Positions 24,685 to 35,359 of a stretch of DNA of 64,000 bases are shown in pieces. The translations under genes were made by a program, and so were the position numbers. The stretch comes from Paenibacillus arenilitoris (GTDB taxonomy: Bacteria > Bacillota > Bacilli > Paenibacillales > Paenibacillaceae): assembly GCF_014705655.1 (NCBI RefSeq), contig NZ_JACXIY010000017.1:62001-126000 (forward strand), in the 5' to 3' direction. Below the pieces are notes generated by a model. That model did not search any database, was not told the DNA's origin, and saw nothing but the letters and a program-made list of their open reading frames with translations. Numbering within the stretch: the stretch's first letter is position 1; the number at the start of each line of letters is the position of its first letter.

Positions 24685-25125
24685 ATCGAGAAATGGGATC
24701 CGTTTGAACGGCCGGTTAGGTCGGTCGATGTTTTTTTGACTCTCTACAAGACGAATCATCATCTGGTCCAGCGGTTGGAGGAGCAGCTGGGAAAGTTCGA
24801 CCTGACGCTAGGCAGGTGGTGCTTGCTTGTGGCCCTCAGGTCGGGCGGCAGGGCAATGCTGCCGTCGGAGCTAAGCGACGACCTTGCGGTTACGAGGGCC
24901 AACATCAGCAATTTATTGAATGCGCTGGAGAAAGCGGGACGGATCCAAAGGGAGTTCGACCCCGCCAACAGAAGAAGAATTCTTGTGAGTCTTACGCCGG
25001 ACGGCCATGAATTAATTGCGAAAGCTTGGCCCGTCTACGAGGAGACGATCGTCCGGCATGTCGATGGCAAGCTTACGGCGCAAGAACAAGAGCAACTGAA
25101 AAAACTGTTAAAGAAATTAGTTTAA
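24685..25125 (+). CDS. MarR family transcriptional regulator (apparent ATC start)
   Basis: A MarR-type winged-helix dimer of about 146 residues. HTH segment LPSELSDDLAVTRANISNLLNALEKAG, wing PANRRRILVSLTPDG and C-terminal dimerisation helix LTAQEQEQLKKLLKKLV are clear. The conserved N-terminal helix (VDVFLTLYKTNHHLVQRLEEQLGKF) begins before any ATG, GTG or TTG; the reading frame runs up to a perfect GAGGAGGT (24671-24678), and the codon 7 nt beyond it is ATC at 24685. A start at TTG 24736 would cut into the first helix. Either ATC is used or the sequence has an error. It probably represses itself and the following SDR gene. Confidence 0.8.
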   Translation: MEKWDPFERPVRSVDVFLTLYKTNHHLVQRLEEQLGKFDLTLGRWCLLVALRSGGRAMLPSELSDDLAVTRANISNLLNALEKAGRIQREFDPANRRRILVSLTPDGHELIAKAWPVYEETIVRHVDGKLTAQEQEQLKKLLKKLV

Positions 25126-25174
25126 AAGCCGGAAACCGCCGCTTAAAAGTTGGCGGTCGCCTATCTTTTGATTA

Positions 25175-25188
25175 AATAATTAATTATT
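25175..25188. promoter_or_regulatory. AT-rich palindrome before the SDR gene, predicted MarR operator
   Basis: AATAATTAATTATT is a perfect 14-bp palindrome 30 bp upstream of the SDR start, and resembles the site upstream of the adjacent marR gene. Confidence 0.55.
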
Positions 25189-25217
25189 AATTATAAAACT
25201 ATAAGGGGAAATGGAAT

Positions 25218-25964
25218 ATGTTCGATAACAAGGTTGCGATTATTACGGGCGGAAGCGGCGGTATCGGTCTCGCGGCGGCCCGCTTGCTGTCCGCGAAAGG
25301 CGCGAAGGTGCTCATCACCGGCCGACGGCAGAGCGTATTGGATGAGATCGCGTCCGGCGACTCGAATATAAGAGGCTTCGCGGCGGATGCCGGCGATCCC
25401 GAGGCGGCATCCCGGACGGTTGCGGCGGCGATCGAGCATTGGGGACGAATCGATATCGTCGTCAACAACGCGGGAAGCGGCGTATTGCAACCATTAGCCG
25501 ACGCGAACGCGAAATCGATTGCCGACATTTTCGCGGTCAACGTCGCCGGACCTGCTTTGCTTGCCGCCGCTGCCATCCCGCATCTTGAACGGACGTCGGG
25601 CGCGATTGTCAACATTTCCAGCACTTACGGCAGCAAAGCGGCATCCGGACTGTCGCTGTACGCCGCCAGCAAGGCGGCGGTGGAGCATTTGACGAGGTGC
25701 TGGGCGCTTGAGCTGGCTCCGAAGGGCATTCGGGTGAATGCCGTCGCATCGGGGCCCGTCGAGACTGCTTTCTTGCGCGAGCGGATGGGACTTTCCGACG
25801 AACAAATCGATGCCGTGAAGCGGCAGGAGCGGGAAGCGATCCCCCTCGGCCGGAGGGGAGTGCCCGGCGATGTGGCCCGCTGGATCGTCAGCCTGGCCGA
25901 CCCGGATGCGAGCTGGATTACCGGCCAAGTCATTGCGGTTGACGGCGGTCTTGCCATTGCCTGA
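25218..25964 (+). CDS. Short-chain dehydrogenase/reductase
   Basis: A 248-residue classical SDR. The NAD(P) motif is GGSGGIGLA near the N-terminus, followed by NNAG (VVNNAGSG), the catalytic Ser in INISSTYGS and Y-x3-K in LYAASKAAV. The C-terminus (DASWITGQVIAVDGGLAI) is typical. The start has AAGGGG about 9 bp upstream. It lies 92 bp after the MarR gene with a related palindrome between, suggesting induction by the MarR ligand. The substrate is unknown. Confidence 0.92.
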   Translation: MFDNKVAIITGGSGGIGLAAARLLSAKGAKVLITGRRQSVLDEIASGDSNIRGFAADAGDPEAASRTVAAAIEHWGRIDIVVNNAGSGVLQPLADANAKSIADIFAVNVAGPALLAAAAIPHLERTSGAIVNISSTYGSKAASGLSLYAASKAAVEHLTRCWALELAPKGIRVNAVASGPVETAFLRERMGLSDEQIDAVKRQEREAIPLGRRGVPGDVARWIVSLADPDASWITGQVIAVDGGLAIA

Positions 25965-26076
25965 TATCGGGGGAGCTGCCTTTTGGCGGCTCCTTTTCAT
26001 TTTGCTCCTGTCCGGCAACCGATTCGATGTTAACCCTTTACAGGCGTACCACGCTCTGCTAAAATGACTTTGTTTT

Positions 26077-26114
26077 AATTGTTAACCTTTAAAAAATAAA
26101 TTTGGTTAACAATT
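26077..26114 (+). promoter_or_regulatory. BirA biotin operator
   Basis: AATTGTTAACC (26077-26087) and GGTTAACAATT (26104-26114) are perfect 11-bp inverted arms separated by 16 bp, the known form of the Gram-positive BirA operator. It lies 25 bp upstream of bioA, so biotin represses the whole operon through BirA-biotinyl-AMP. A -35-like TTGTTT is at 26070; the -10 would lie in the A-rich centre. Confidence 0.93.
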
Positions 26115-26138
26115 CAACCGAAAGGAGTGTGATAACGA

Positions 26139-28303
<2,165 letters not shown>

Positions 28304-28356
28304 GGGAACCAAGCCCGTCTCGTCACCCGATAAATAACAATCAGGAGGTTGCCGAC

Positions 28357-29355
28357 ATGGAGGAAATAACCGCTGCTTCGCGCTGGAATGTTCTGTCGCG
28401 GAAAGCGTTAAACGGTGAACGGCTTACGCCCGATGAGGGGCTTGCGGTTCTGGAGGCGGATGCCGACGAGCTGCTGCCGTTGATGCACGCCGCCTTCGCG
28501 GTCCGTAAGCATTTCTACGGGAAGAAGGTAAAGCTGAACATGATCATCAATGCCAAGAGCGGCCTATGCCCGGAGGATTGCGGCTACTGCTCCCAATCGA
28601 TCGTATCGGCCGCGCCGATCAGGAAGTACGCGCTGCTGGATAAAGAATCGCTGCTTGCTGGCGCTCGCGAAGCGATTGCGCGCCAAGCGGGGACGTATTG
28701 CATCGTCGCGTCCGGCAGGGGCCCTACGGACAACGAGCTCGATCAAGTCATCGACGCGGTACGGGAAATCCGCGGTACGACGCCGCTTAAAATTTGCGCC
28801 TGCCTCGGCATTCTGAAGGACGGGCAAGCGGAGAGGCTTGCCGATGCCGGCGTTCACCGCTACAACCATAACCTCAACACGAGCCAAGCGAATTACCCGT
28901 CCATAACGAGTACGCATACATACGATCAGCGCGTCGATACCGTGAAGAAAGCGAAAGCCGCGGGAATGTCGCCTTGCTCCGGGGTCATCATCGGCATGGG
29001 GGAGAGCAATCGGGAAATCGTCGACATGGCCTATGCGCTGCGCGAGCTCGACGCGGATTCGATTCCGGTCAACTTTCTGGTCGCCATTCCGGGGACGCCG
29101 CTGGCGGGCGCAGTCCGGACGCCGGCGATAAAGGCGCTGAAAGTGCTCGCCTTATTCCGGTTCGTCTGCCCGGCCAAGGAAATTCGCGTATCGGGCGGGC
29201 GGGAAGCGTGTCTCAGGTCGCTTCAGCCATTATCGCTCTATGCGGCGAATTCGCTGTTCGTCGGCGATTATTTGACGACGTCCGGTCAAGAAGCGGCAAG
29301 CGACCACCGGATGATTGAAGACTTGGGCTTCGAGATCGAATTATGCGCGCTGTAA
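28357..29355 (+). CDS. bioB: Biotin synthase BioB
   Basis: A 332-residue radical SAM enzyme that inserts sulfur into dethiobiotin. The [4Fe-4S] SAM motif CPEDCGYC is at C71, C75 and C78; YNHNLNTSQANYPSI and SGVIIGMGESN are further family marks, and RVSGGREAC bears the Arg and Cys around the [2Fe-2S] cluster. AGGAGGTT precedes ATG 28357 by 6 bp. Full length and intact. Confidence 0.97.
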   Translation: MEEITAASRWNVLSRKALNGERLTPDEGLAVLEADADELLPLMHAAFAVRKHFYGKKVKLNMIINAKSGLCPEDCGYCSQSIVSAAPIRKYALLDKESLLAGAREAIARQAGTYCIVASGRGPTDNELDQVIDAVREIRGTTPLKICACLGILKDGQAERLADAGVHRYNHNLNTSQANYPSITSTHTYDQRVDTVKKAKAAGMSPCSGVIIGMGESNREIVDMAYALRELDADSIPVNFLVAIPGTPLAGAVRTPAIKALKVLALFRFVCPAKEIRVSGGREACLRSLQPLSLYAANSLFVGDYLTTSGQEAASDHRMIEDLGFEIELCAL

Positions 29356-29368
29356 GGGGGAGACTGCA

Positions 29369-30553
29369 TTGCAATGGATGGAACGCGAGCTTGCCGAATG
29401 GGCAGAGCTGGCGCAGGAACGATCGTTAAAAGGCGCGGAGCCGGTTCCGGGCAAGCCGGGCTGGTTGCTTAGAGGCGGCAAGCCGCTTCTCGATCTGTCC
29501 TCCAACGACTACCTCGGGCTGTCGCGGCACCCCGATATCGCCGAAGCGATGCGCCAAGCGTTATTAACAGGCGGCGCCGGCGCCGGAGCTTCCCGGCTGA
29601 TGACCGGCAACCGGGAAATCTTCGCCGAGCTCGAAGGCGCTTTGGCCGATTGGCAGCAATGCGAGGCGTCGCTTGTCGTCGCGAACGGCTACATGGCCAA
29701 CGTCGGCGTCGTTAGTTCCCTGGTAGGCCGCGGCGACGCCGTATTCAGCGACCGGCTGAATCATGCCAGCCTGACGGACGGCATCGCACTCAGCCGAGCG
29801 GCTCACTACCGTTACCGCCATAACGACGTCGCTCATTTGGCCTGGCTGTTGGAGAAGAACCGCCACGCGAGACGCAAGCTCATCGTAACGGACACGATCT
29901 TCTCCATGGACGGCGACCGGGCGCCTCTTGCCGCTCTAGCCGACCTGAAACGCCGGTACGGCGCCATGCTCATGGTCGACGAAGCGCACAGCGGCGGCTT
30001 GTATGGCGGCAGCGGCGAAGGATTGTGCCGCCAGCTTGGCATCCATGGCGAAGTCGACGCGCATGTGGGGACGTTCGGCAAAGCATTCGGAGTCTATGGC
30101 GCATACGTTAGCGGAAGTCGAACGCTGATCCGCTATCTCATGAACAAGATGAGGCCGTTCATGTACTCGACGGCGATGCCGCCGTCCGTCGCAGCCGGCG
30201 CGATGGCGGCTCTGACGCTGGTCCGGGGCGCCGAGGGCAGTCGGCGCCGCGGCCATGTCCATGCCGCAAGCCTAAGCTTCCGCGGCATGCTGTCGGCCGC
30301 CGGCTTTCAAGTCGGCGGCGGCGATTCGCCTATCGTGCCGATCGTTGTCGGCGACAACGAGACCGCGCTTCGCTTCGCCGCCGCGCTCGAGGACGAAGGC
30401 ATCGCGGCCGTGGCGATCCGGCCGCCGACCGTGCCTGCGGGCCACGCTCGCATTCGTTTCTCGCTATCGGCGGCGCACGCGGACGATGAGCTGGCGGAGG
30501 CGGCGCGGAGCATTGACAACGCCGGTCGAACGGCAGGCATCGAGCGGCGATGA
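29369..30553 (+). CDS. bioF: 8-amino-7-oxononanoate synthase BioF
   Basis: A 394-residue alpha-oxoamine synthase joining pimeloyl-ACP and alanine. SSNDYLGLSRHP, GAGASRLMTGN, MVDEAHSGGLYG and the PLP lysine (about 238) in HVGTFGKAFGVYGAYV are clear. The start is read as TTG 29369, 6 bp after AAGGGGGAG; the ATG at 29378 is 15 bp from that site, and the 29315 reading overlaps bioB. Its stop overlaps the start of bioH (ATGA). Confidence 0.95.
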   Translation: MQWMERELAEWAELAQERSLKGAEPVPGKPGWLLRGGKPLLDLSSNDYLGLSRHPDIAEAMRQALLTGGAGAGASRLMTGNREIFAELEGALADWQQCEASLVVANGYMANVGVVSSLVGRGDAVFSDRLNHASLTDGIALSRAAHYRYRHNDVAHLAWLLEKNRHARRKLIVTDTIFSMDGDRAPLAALADLKRRYGAMLMVDEAHSGGLYGGSGEGLCRQLGIHGEVDAHVGTFGKAFGVYGAYVSGSRTLIRYLMNKMRPFMYSTAMPPSVAAGAMAALTLVRGAEGSRRRGHVHAASLSFRGMLSAAGFQVGGGDSPIVPIVVGDNETALRFAAALEDEGIAAVAIRPPTVPAGHARIRFSLSAAHADDELAEAARSIDNAGRTAGIERR

Positions 30554-31293
30554 ACGCAGGGAAAGGAACGATCTTATGGTTGACCGGCTGGAGCTTCGCA
30601 GCTTCGTTGTTCGACCCGTTGCGCGAGCAGCTTCCGGAATGGCGTCATGCCGCCGCGCCCTATCATGACGCCGATGCTCCGGAGCGGTTTCTGGAGCTGG
30701 CGGCGCAGGCGGCACGTTCTATCCGGGAAGCGGGGGAAGGCCGACTGCTCGTCGCCGGATGGTCGCTCGGCGGGCTGTCCGCTTTGCGGCTGGCCGCGGA
30801 AGAAGAGGTGGACGGGCTAGTGTTGCTGAGCGCAACTGCCAAGTTCGTCCGGGCCATAGAGGAAGGCAAGCTTGGCTGGCCCGAGCGCCACGTTCGCAGA
30901 ATGGACGCCGAGCTGCACCGAAATCGCGAAGCCGCGGAGGAACGGTTTCGCGGAACGCTCCTCACGGACGAGGAGCGAGCCAGCGGCTATGACGCGCTCC
31001 TGCCTCCGTCCGGCGGCTGGACGGCCGGCGCGCTTGCCGCCGGGCTGGAGCTGCTGCGGCAAGAAGATTGCCGCGCGCTGCTTGGAGCCGTTGCATGCCC
31101 GGCGCTCGTCGTTCACGGCAGCTTGGATACGGTATGTCCCATCGGAGCGGCCGATGAACTCGTCCAGTCCCTTCCGCGCGCGGCGCCTCATATCATGGAT
31201 AAAAGCGGGCATGTCCCGTTTCTCGGCAGGGAGAAGGAGTTCGGCGAAACGATACGGAGGTGGTGGAATGAGCGGCAGCTTGAACGCGATTAG
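30550..31293 (+). CDS. bioH: Alpha/beta hydrolase, probable pimeloyl-ACP methyl ester esterase BioH
   Basis: A 247-residue alpha/beta hydrolase. The nucleophile elbow is GWSLGG (Ser about residue 72), with the catalytic Asp in VVHGSLDTVCP and His in KSGHVPFLGR. Its position between bioF and bioC supports BioH, which removes the methyl group from pimeloyl-ACP methyl ester and so ends chain extension. Sequence alone cannot exclude another carboxylesterase of the BioG/BioK type. It overlaps bioF by 4 bp and bioC by 26 bp. Confidence 0.85.
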   Translation: MNAGKGTILWLTGWSFAASLFDPLREQLPEWRHAAAPYHDADAPERFLELAAQAARSIREAGEGRLLVAGWSLGGLSALRLAAEEEVDGLVLLSATAKFVRAIEEGKLGWPERHVRRMDAELHRNREAAEERFRGTLLTDEERASGYDALLPPSGGWTAGALAAGLELLRQEDCRALLGAVACPALVVHGSLDTVCPIGAADELVQSLPRAAPHIMDKSGHVPFLGREKEFGETIRRWWNERQLERD

Positions 31294-32128
31294 CCGCCGA
31301 TTCGAACGCAGCGCCGCCGGCGCTTATGACGCGAATGCCGGCGTTCAGAGAGAGATGGCGGGGAGACTTGCCGGGCTTTGCGCCGATAACCGGGATGACG
31401 GCGGCGGGAGGCCGGCCCGCATATTGGAAATCGGCTGCGGCACGGGGGCGTTTACGGAGAAGCTGACGGCCGCTTGGCCGAATGCGCAACTAACGGCCCT
31501 TGACGTCGCACCGGCCATGCTCGAAGCGGCTAACCGCCGATTAAGTTCGTCCGGCAGCGCAGGCAGCGAAGCGGTTGGACGGAACATCAGCTTCGTGCGC
31601 GCCGACGCGGAGACCTGGGTCAGCGATGCGGCTCCGGCAAGCTTCGACCTGATCGCTTCGAACGCATGCTTTCAATGGTTTTCGAGGCCAAGGCAGACGC
31701 TGCATGAGCTTCGGAGGCTGCTGCGTCCCGGCGGATCGCTCGCCTTCGCGACGTTCGGGCCGCTTACGTTCCGCGAGCTGCACCATTCCTTCGAGGCCGC
31801 CTATGCGAAGCGGGGGCTCGCCTCGCAGCGTCACGGTTTAACGTTCTGCGAACCGGGATTATGGGAAGCGATGCTTGCCGACGCCGGCTTCGGGCGTCCG
31901 CAGCTTGCCCGGCGTATACAGCTGGAAAAATACCCGACCGTACGAGACTTTCTGCATTCGGTCAAGGCCACGGGAGCGAGCGCCTCGCAAGCTTCCGCCT
32001 CGGCGGCTCACGGGCTGAAACGTCTGTTTGCCGATATGACCCGCTCCTATGAGTCGCAATACGGGAGCCCGTCGGGCATTTGCGCCACGTACGACATTAT
32101 TCTCGTCCGCGCGGCGGTACCGCGCTAG
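31268..32128 (+). CDS. bioC: Malonyl-ACP O-methyltransferase BioC
   Basis: A 286-residue class I SAM methyltransferase. After ISRRFERSAAGAYDANAGVQ, a typical BioC opening, comes the SAM motif ILEIGCGTGAFTEKL, LDVAPAMLEAA, and NACFQWF, and a C-terminal HSVKATGASAS. It methylates malonyl-ACP to start pimelate synthesis by the fatty-acid enzymes. ACGGAGGTGG precedes the ATG. With bioA, D, B, F and H it completes a full pathway from malonyl-ACP, so bioI or bioW is not needed. Confidence 0.93.
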   Translation: MSGSLNAISRRFERSAAGAYDANAGVQREMAGRLAGLCADNRDDGGGRPARILEIGCGTGAFTEKLTAAWPNAQLTALDVAPAMLEAANRRLSSSGSAGSEAVGRNISFVRADAETWVSDAAPASFDLIASNACFQWFSRPRQTLHELRRLLRPGGSLAFATFGPLTFRELHHSFEAAYAKRGLASQRHGLTFCEPGLWEAMLADAGFGRPQLARRIQLEKYPTVRDFLHSVKATGASASQASASAAHGLKRLFADMTRSYESQYGSPSGICATYDIILVRAAVPR

Positions 32129-32211
32129 AGGAAGCACTCGGAGATCCAGACCGATCTGCTGCTCGGCCTCCAAGAGCAGCGCTAGCCCGTATCCCGATCG
32201 CTTTATCCGCA

Positions 32212-32250
32212 CGCCCCGGTCACGTTTCGTGATCGGGGCGCTTTCGCTTG
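32212..32250 (+). terminator. Terminator of the biotin operon
   Basis: A 12-bp GC-rich stem (32212-32223 with 32229-32240, one G-U pair) followed by CTTTCGCTT. The T-tract is modest. Confidence 0.7.
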
Positions 32251-32288
32251 CCGCCGATTCGGCCCGCAGGCCGTCTTATGCAATACGG

Positions 32289-32331
32289 CTGACCATCCGC
32301 CGATCTAATGGTACAATCAACATGATTGTAC
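32289..32331 (+). promoter_or_regulatory. Promoter with palindromic operator before the AraC gene
   Basis: CTGACC (32289) and TACAAT (32312-32317) are spaced by 17 bp. The -10 box is embedded in a perfect palindrome GTACAATC-N5-GATTGTAC (32311-32331), a position that would give repression. Confidence 0.6.
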
Positions 32332-32360
32332 GATACTTAGAGGAAGGCAGGTTGAAACGA

Positions 32361-33254
32361 ATGTCCGAGCAAGCCGTATCCGATTGGCCGGTCGTACATA
32401 ACGTCGGCGACATCATCATGCAGGCCGGATTCGTTCTCGGCCCGCGGACGATCAACGATTACGAGCTGGTCTACTTTCCCGACGGTTCCGGCACGATCTA
32501 CGAGGTCGAGGGGATGCCGTATTTGCTGGACGAGCCATGCTTCGTCTTCACGCGTCCAGGCGAGTGGCATGCGTACCGCTTCGCTCCGGAGAAGAACGTG
32601 CGGCATATGTTCGTTCATTTCGAATATGCATCCCTCCGGGAGGGGAGCGAGCGGTTCGAGCCTCTGCTAAGCGGCGGCAACCGCTTCTTGGCCGAACATT
32701 ACGCCTTGGTCGCCGGCATGATGCAGAAGCTGCTGTGGATCGCCAATCGACAGCCTCCCCACTGGGCAAGAAGACTGGCTGCGCTGCTTTCCGCTTCGCT
32801 CGAAGAGCTGTCGATTGCACCGGAGCCGTCCGGCGGCGACGAAGCCCGTCCGCTGCCCGTCCAGGTTCAAAGAGCGGTCGAGTACATGGAGGAGCATCTG
32901 TCGGGCCCGCTCACGATCGAAGAAATCGCGGCGCGTTCCGGCTGGACGCACGAGCACTTCACCCGCGTGTTCTCCCAATCGCTCGGCATGACGCCGAAGC
33001 GCATGCTGCTCGAGCGAAGACTCCGGCGCGCGGAGCTCCTCATGATGAGGGGAGCCGGTTCGCTCAAGCAGATCGCCTATTCCGTCGGATTCGGGGACGA
33101 GCATCATTTCTCAAAAATGTATAAGCGGATTCGCGGCATAACCGCCTCCGAATATATTAAGCGCTGCAACGATCCGCTGTTCCGTCATACGGCCGCCGCC
33201 ATGGACGCGAGAGCGCACTACCCGGTCAACCGGTATATCCCGGTCCAAACGTGA
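32361..33254 (+). CDS. AraC family transcriptional regulator
   Basis: A 297-residue regulator with an N-terminal cupin-type sensor (DYELVYFPDGSGTIYEVEG, FVFTRPGEWHAYRF) and two C-terminal helix-turn-helix units (LTIEEIAARSGWTHEHFTRVFSQSLGMTPKRML; GSLKQIAYSVGFGDEHHFSKMYKRIRGITASEY). It precedes a PhyH oxygenase and a nucleoside hydrolase in the same orientation and probably controls them in response to a sugar or glycoside. ATG 32361 has AGGAAGGCAGG about 10 bp upstream; longer in-frame starts overlap bioC and its terminator. Confidence 0.92.
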   Translation: MSEQAVSDWPVVHNVGDIIMQAGFVLGPRTINDYELVYFPDGSGTIYEVEGMPYLLDEPCFVFTRPGEWHAYRFAPEKNVRHMFVHFEYASLREGSERFEPLLSGGNRFLAEHYALVAGMMQKLLWIANRQPPHWARRLAALLSASLEELSIAPEPSGGDEARPLPVQVQRAVEYMEEHLSGPLTIEEIAARSGWTHEHFTRVFSQSLGMTPKRMLLERRLRRAELLMMRGAGSLKQIAYSVGFGDEHHFSKMYKRIRGITASEYIKRCNDPLFRHTAAAMDARAHYPVNRYIPVQT

Positions 33255-33360
33255 TCAAAAAAAGACATCGGAAACCGTCTTGGAGCCATGGCAGGCGAGT
33301 CTCGCGCACGTTTACAATGAGGGTGCAGACATTTTCGAGATATCGGAGGGATTTAGAGCG

Positions 33361-34359
33361 ATGGGGAAGTTTTATGTCCCGAAATCACGAGCAAGGGATA
33401 ACCGTTATTTGGTTAGCGTGAAGGAGTACGCCCATTACCACAAGGAAGGCTATCTGATCGTCAAAGGACTGCTCTCCACCGATGACGTTGCCGAGCTGTA
33501 CGAGCTGGCCGAGCAATCCAGACTCGATCGTCTTAAGCTCGATCAAGCGGCGGATGCCGCCAGCACCGACCCGCTCAAGGAAGAATTCGCGAAGGCGACG
33601 CGGATTCATATGTTATCCCGGCTCCATCCGGCGGCGGAGCGCGGCATGCTGCACCCGAGAATTCTAGATGTAACGGAAGCGTTGATCGGCCCGGATGTAT
33701 ACGCCCTGCAATCGATGCTGTTCCTGAACCCGCCCGGCAAGGGAGGCCAGGGCTGGCATCAGGATTCGTGCTATATCCGGACCCACCCGGATACGCTGAT
33801 CGGCGCATGGATCGCCCTGGAGGAAGCGGACGAAGAGAACGGATGCTTATGGGTCGTTCCCGGCTCGAACCACGAGCCCGTCTATCCTCCCGATGGGATG
33901 GGAGGCGGCAACGTGCATGCCGTAGACGCCTTCGGAGATTTAAACGGCGTGCAGAACGTCAGTCATCTGGACGATGAGGTGAACACGCTTTCAAAAATTG
34001 TCGCCAACTATCCGCCGCCCATTCCGGTTCCGCTAAGCCCGGGCGACGTCCTGTTTTTCCATTCGCATTTGTTCCACCGCTCCTATCCGAACCGAACGGC
34101 CGACCGCTACCGTCGCTCGTACGTGTGCCATTACTGCAATGCCAGGTCGTGGGTTCCATGGGATCATGACGGCTTCGAAGGCGATTCGGGCAATTACCGG
34201 CAAATTCTGGCCCGAGGCAGCACGCATCTCCCATACGCGGTGCCCGCGTTCGGCACCGAGCTGTTTTTGTCGGAAGAGGGGGATGAGTCCGGCAGCGTAA
34301 CGATGATGGGCATGGACGACGGCATGATGATGCCGATGGGGATGAAGAAGGACGATTGA
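33361..34359 (+). CDS. Phytanoyl-CoA dioxygenase family protein with Met-rich tail
   Basis: A 332-residue Fe(II)/2-oxoglutarate oxygenase. The iron motif is GWHQDSCY (H133, D135), the distal His lies in FFHSHLFHRSYPNRT, and NGCLWVVPGSNHEPVY is typical of PhyH. The last 20 residues are remarkable: VTMMGMDDGMMMPMGMKK has nine Met, a composition seen in copper- or heme-binding tails, though no such role is shown. GGAGGGA precedes the start by 10 bp. It lies between AraC and a nucleoside hydrolase and may act in the same catabolic route. Confidence 0.87.
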   Translation: MGKFYVPKSRARDNRYLVSVKEYAHYHKEGYLIVKGLLSTDDVAELYELAEQSRLDRLKLDQAADAASTDPLKEEFAKATRIHMLSRLHPAAERGMLHPRILDVTEALIGPDVYALQSMLFLNPPGKGGQGWHQDSCYIRTHPDTLIGAWIALEEADEENGCLWVVPGSNHEPVYPPDGMGGGNVHAVDAFGDLNGVQNVSHLDDEVNTLSKIVANYPPPIPVPLSPGDVLFFHSHLFHRSYPNRTADRYRRSYVCHYCNARSWVPWDHDGFEGDSGNYRQILARGSTHLPYAVPAFGTELFLSEEGDESGSVTMMGMDDGMMMPMGMKKDD

Positions 34360-34396
34360 TCGGCGGCAAGACTAATAATCGAGAGGAGACGAACGC

Positions 34397-35341
34397 ATGA
34401 ACGAAGCCAATGTTGCGAAGCTGCCGGAGGACGCGAGGATACGCCGTCTCATGCCGCCTTCGGGCCTCGTCGAGCTGGTGCTGGACACCGACGCCTATAA
34501 TGAAATCGACGACCAATTCGCCATCGTCTATTCGCTGCTCGCCAAAGACCGGATCCGCCTGAAAGCCGTCTACGCCGCTCCGTTTCATAACGAATTGTCG
34601 GACGGGCCGAAGGACGGCATGGAGAAGAGCTACGACGAGATGATCCGCATATTGGAGCGCATGAACGTTCCGCACGAAGGCTTCGCGTTCCGCGGCTCCG
34701 AAAGCTATCTTCTCGAGGCCGGCAAGCCGGTCGAGAGCGAGGCCGCCAGGGATCTTGCTGCCAGGGCGATGGCGATGCCGGACGGCGAACCGCTGTACGT
34801 CGCGGCAATAGGCGCGATCTCGAACGTCGCCTCGGCCATCCTGCTGGAACCCCGGATCATCGACAAAATCGTCGTCGTCTGGCTGGGCGGCCATGCGCTC
34901 TGGTGGAACGACGCGAAGGAATTCAATCTCGCGCAGGACGTTATTGCGGCAAGAACGGTGCTCGATAGCGGCGTGCCGCTTGTCCTGATCCCGGTCATGG
35001 GCGTCAGCTCGCACCTGGCGACGACGCTGCCGGAGATTAACGCGTTCGTGAAGGGAAGAGGAGCGATCGGCGATTTTTTGGCCGAGCGGTATGAGAGCTG
35101 CAGCAAGGACCATTTCGGCTATTCGCGCGTCATCTGGGATATATCGACGATCGCTTATTTGCTTCAACCGGAAGCGATGCGCACCGAGCTCGTGCCGAGC
35201 CCCGTTCTGACCGACCTGGTCACCTGGAGCAGGGACGCGAGCCGGCACCTTATCCGAAGCGTCACCTATATTAATCGGGATGCCGTTTTCCGCGATTTCT
35301 TCCGCAGGCTGGACGAATATAGCAACGGAATGGAAGCGTGA
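34397..35341 (+). CDS. Nucleoside hydrolase family protein
   Basis: A 314-residue inosine-uridine nucleoside N-ribohydrolase-like enzyme. The Ca-binding aspartate cluster is LDTDAYNEIDDQFA near residues 29-42 (DTDxxxxxDD in variant form). AAIGAISNVASAIL and IVVVWLGGHALWWNDAKEFNLAQD are typical; the canonical NxxxDP is replaced by EFNLAQD, keeping Asn and Asp. It would split a ribosyl or related glycosidic bond. It is 37 bp after the PhyH gene, with GAGAGGAG before ATG. Confidence 0.88.
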   Translation: MNEANVAKLPEDARIRRLMPPSGLVELVLDTDAYNEIDDQFAIVYSLLAKDRIRLKAVYAAPFHNELSDGPKDGMEKSYDEMIRILERMNVPHEGFAFRGSESYLLEAGKPVESEAARDLAARAMAMPDGEPLYVAAIGAISNVASAILLEPRIIDKIVVVWLGGHALWWNDAKEFNLAQDVIAARTVLDSGVPLVLIPVMGVSSHLATTLPEINAFVKGRGAIGDFLAERYESCSKDHFGYSRVIWDISTIAYLLQPEAMRTELVPSPVLTDLVTWSRDASRHLIRSVTYINRDAVFRDFFRRLDEYSNGMEA

Positions 35342-35359
35342 TCGATTCCGCCGTTGTTG

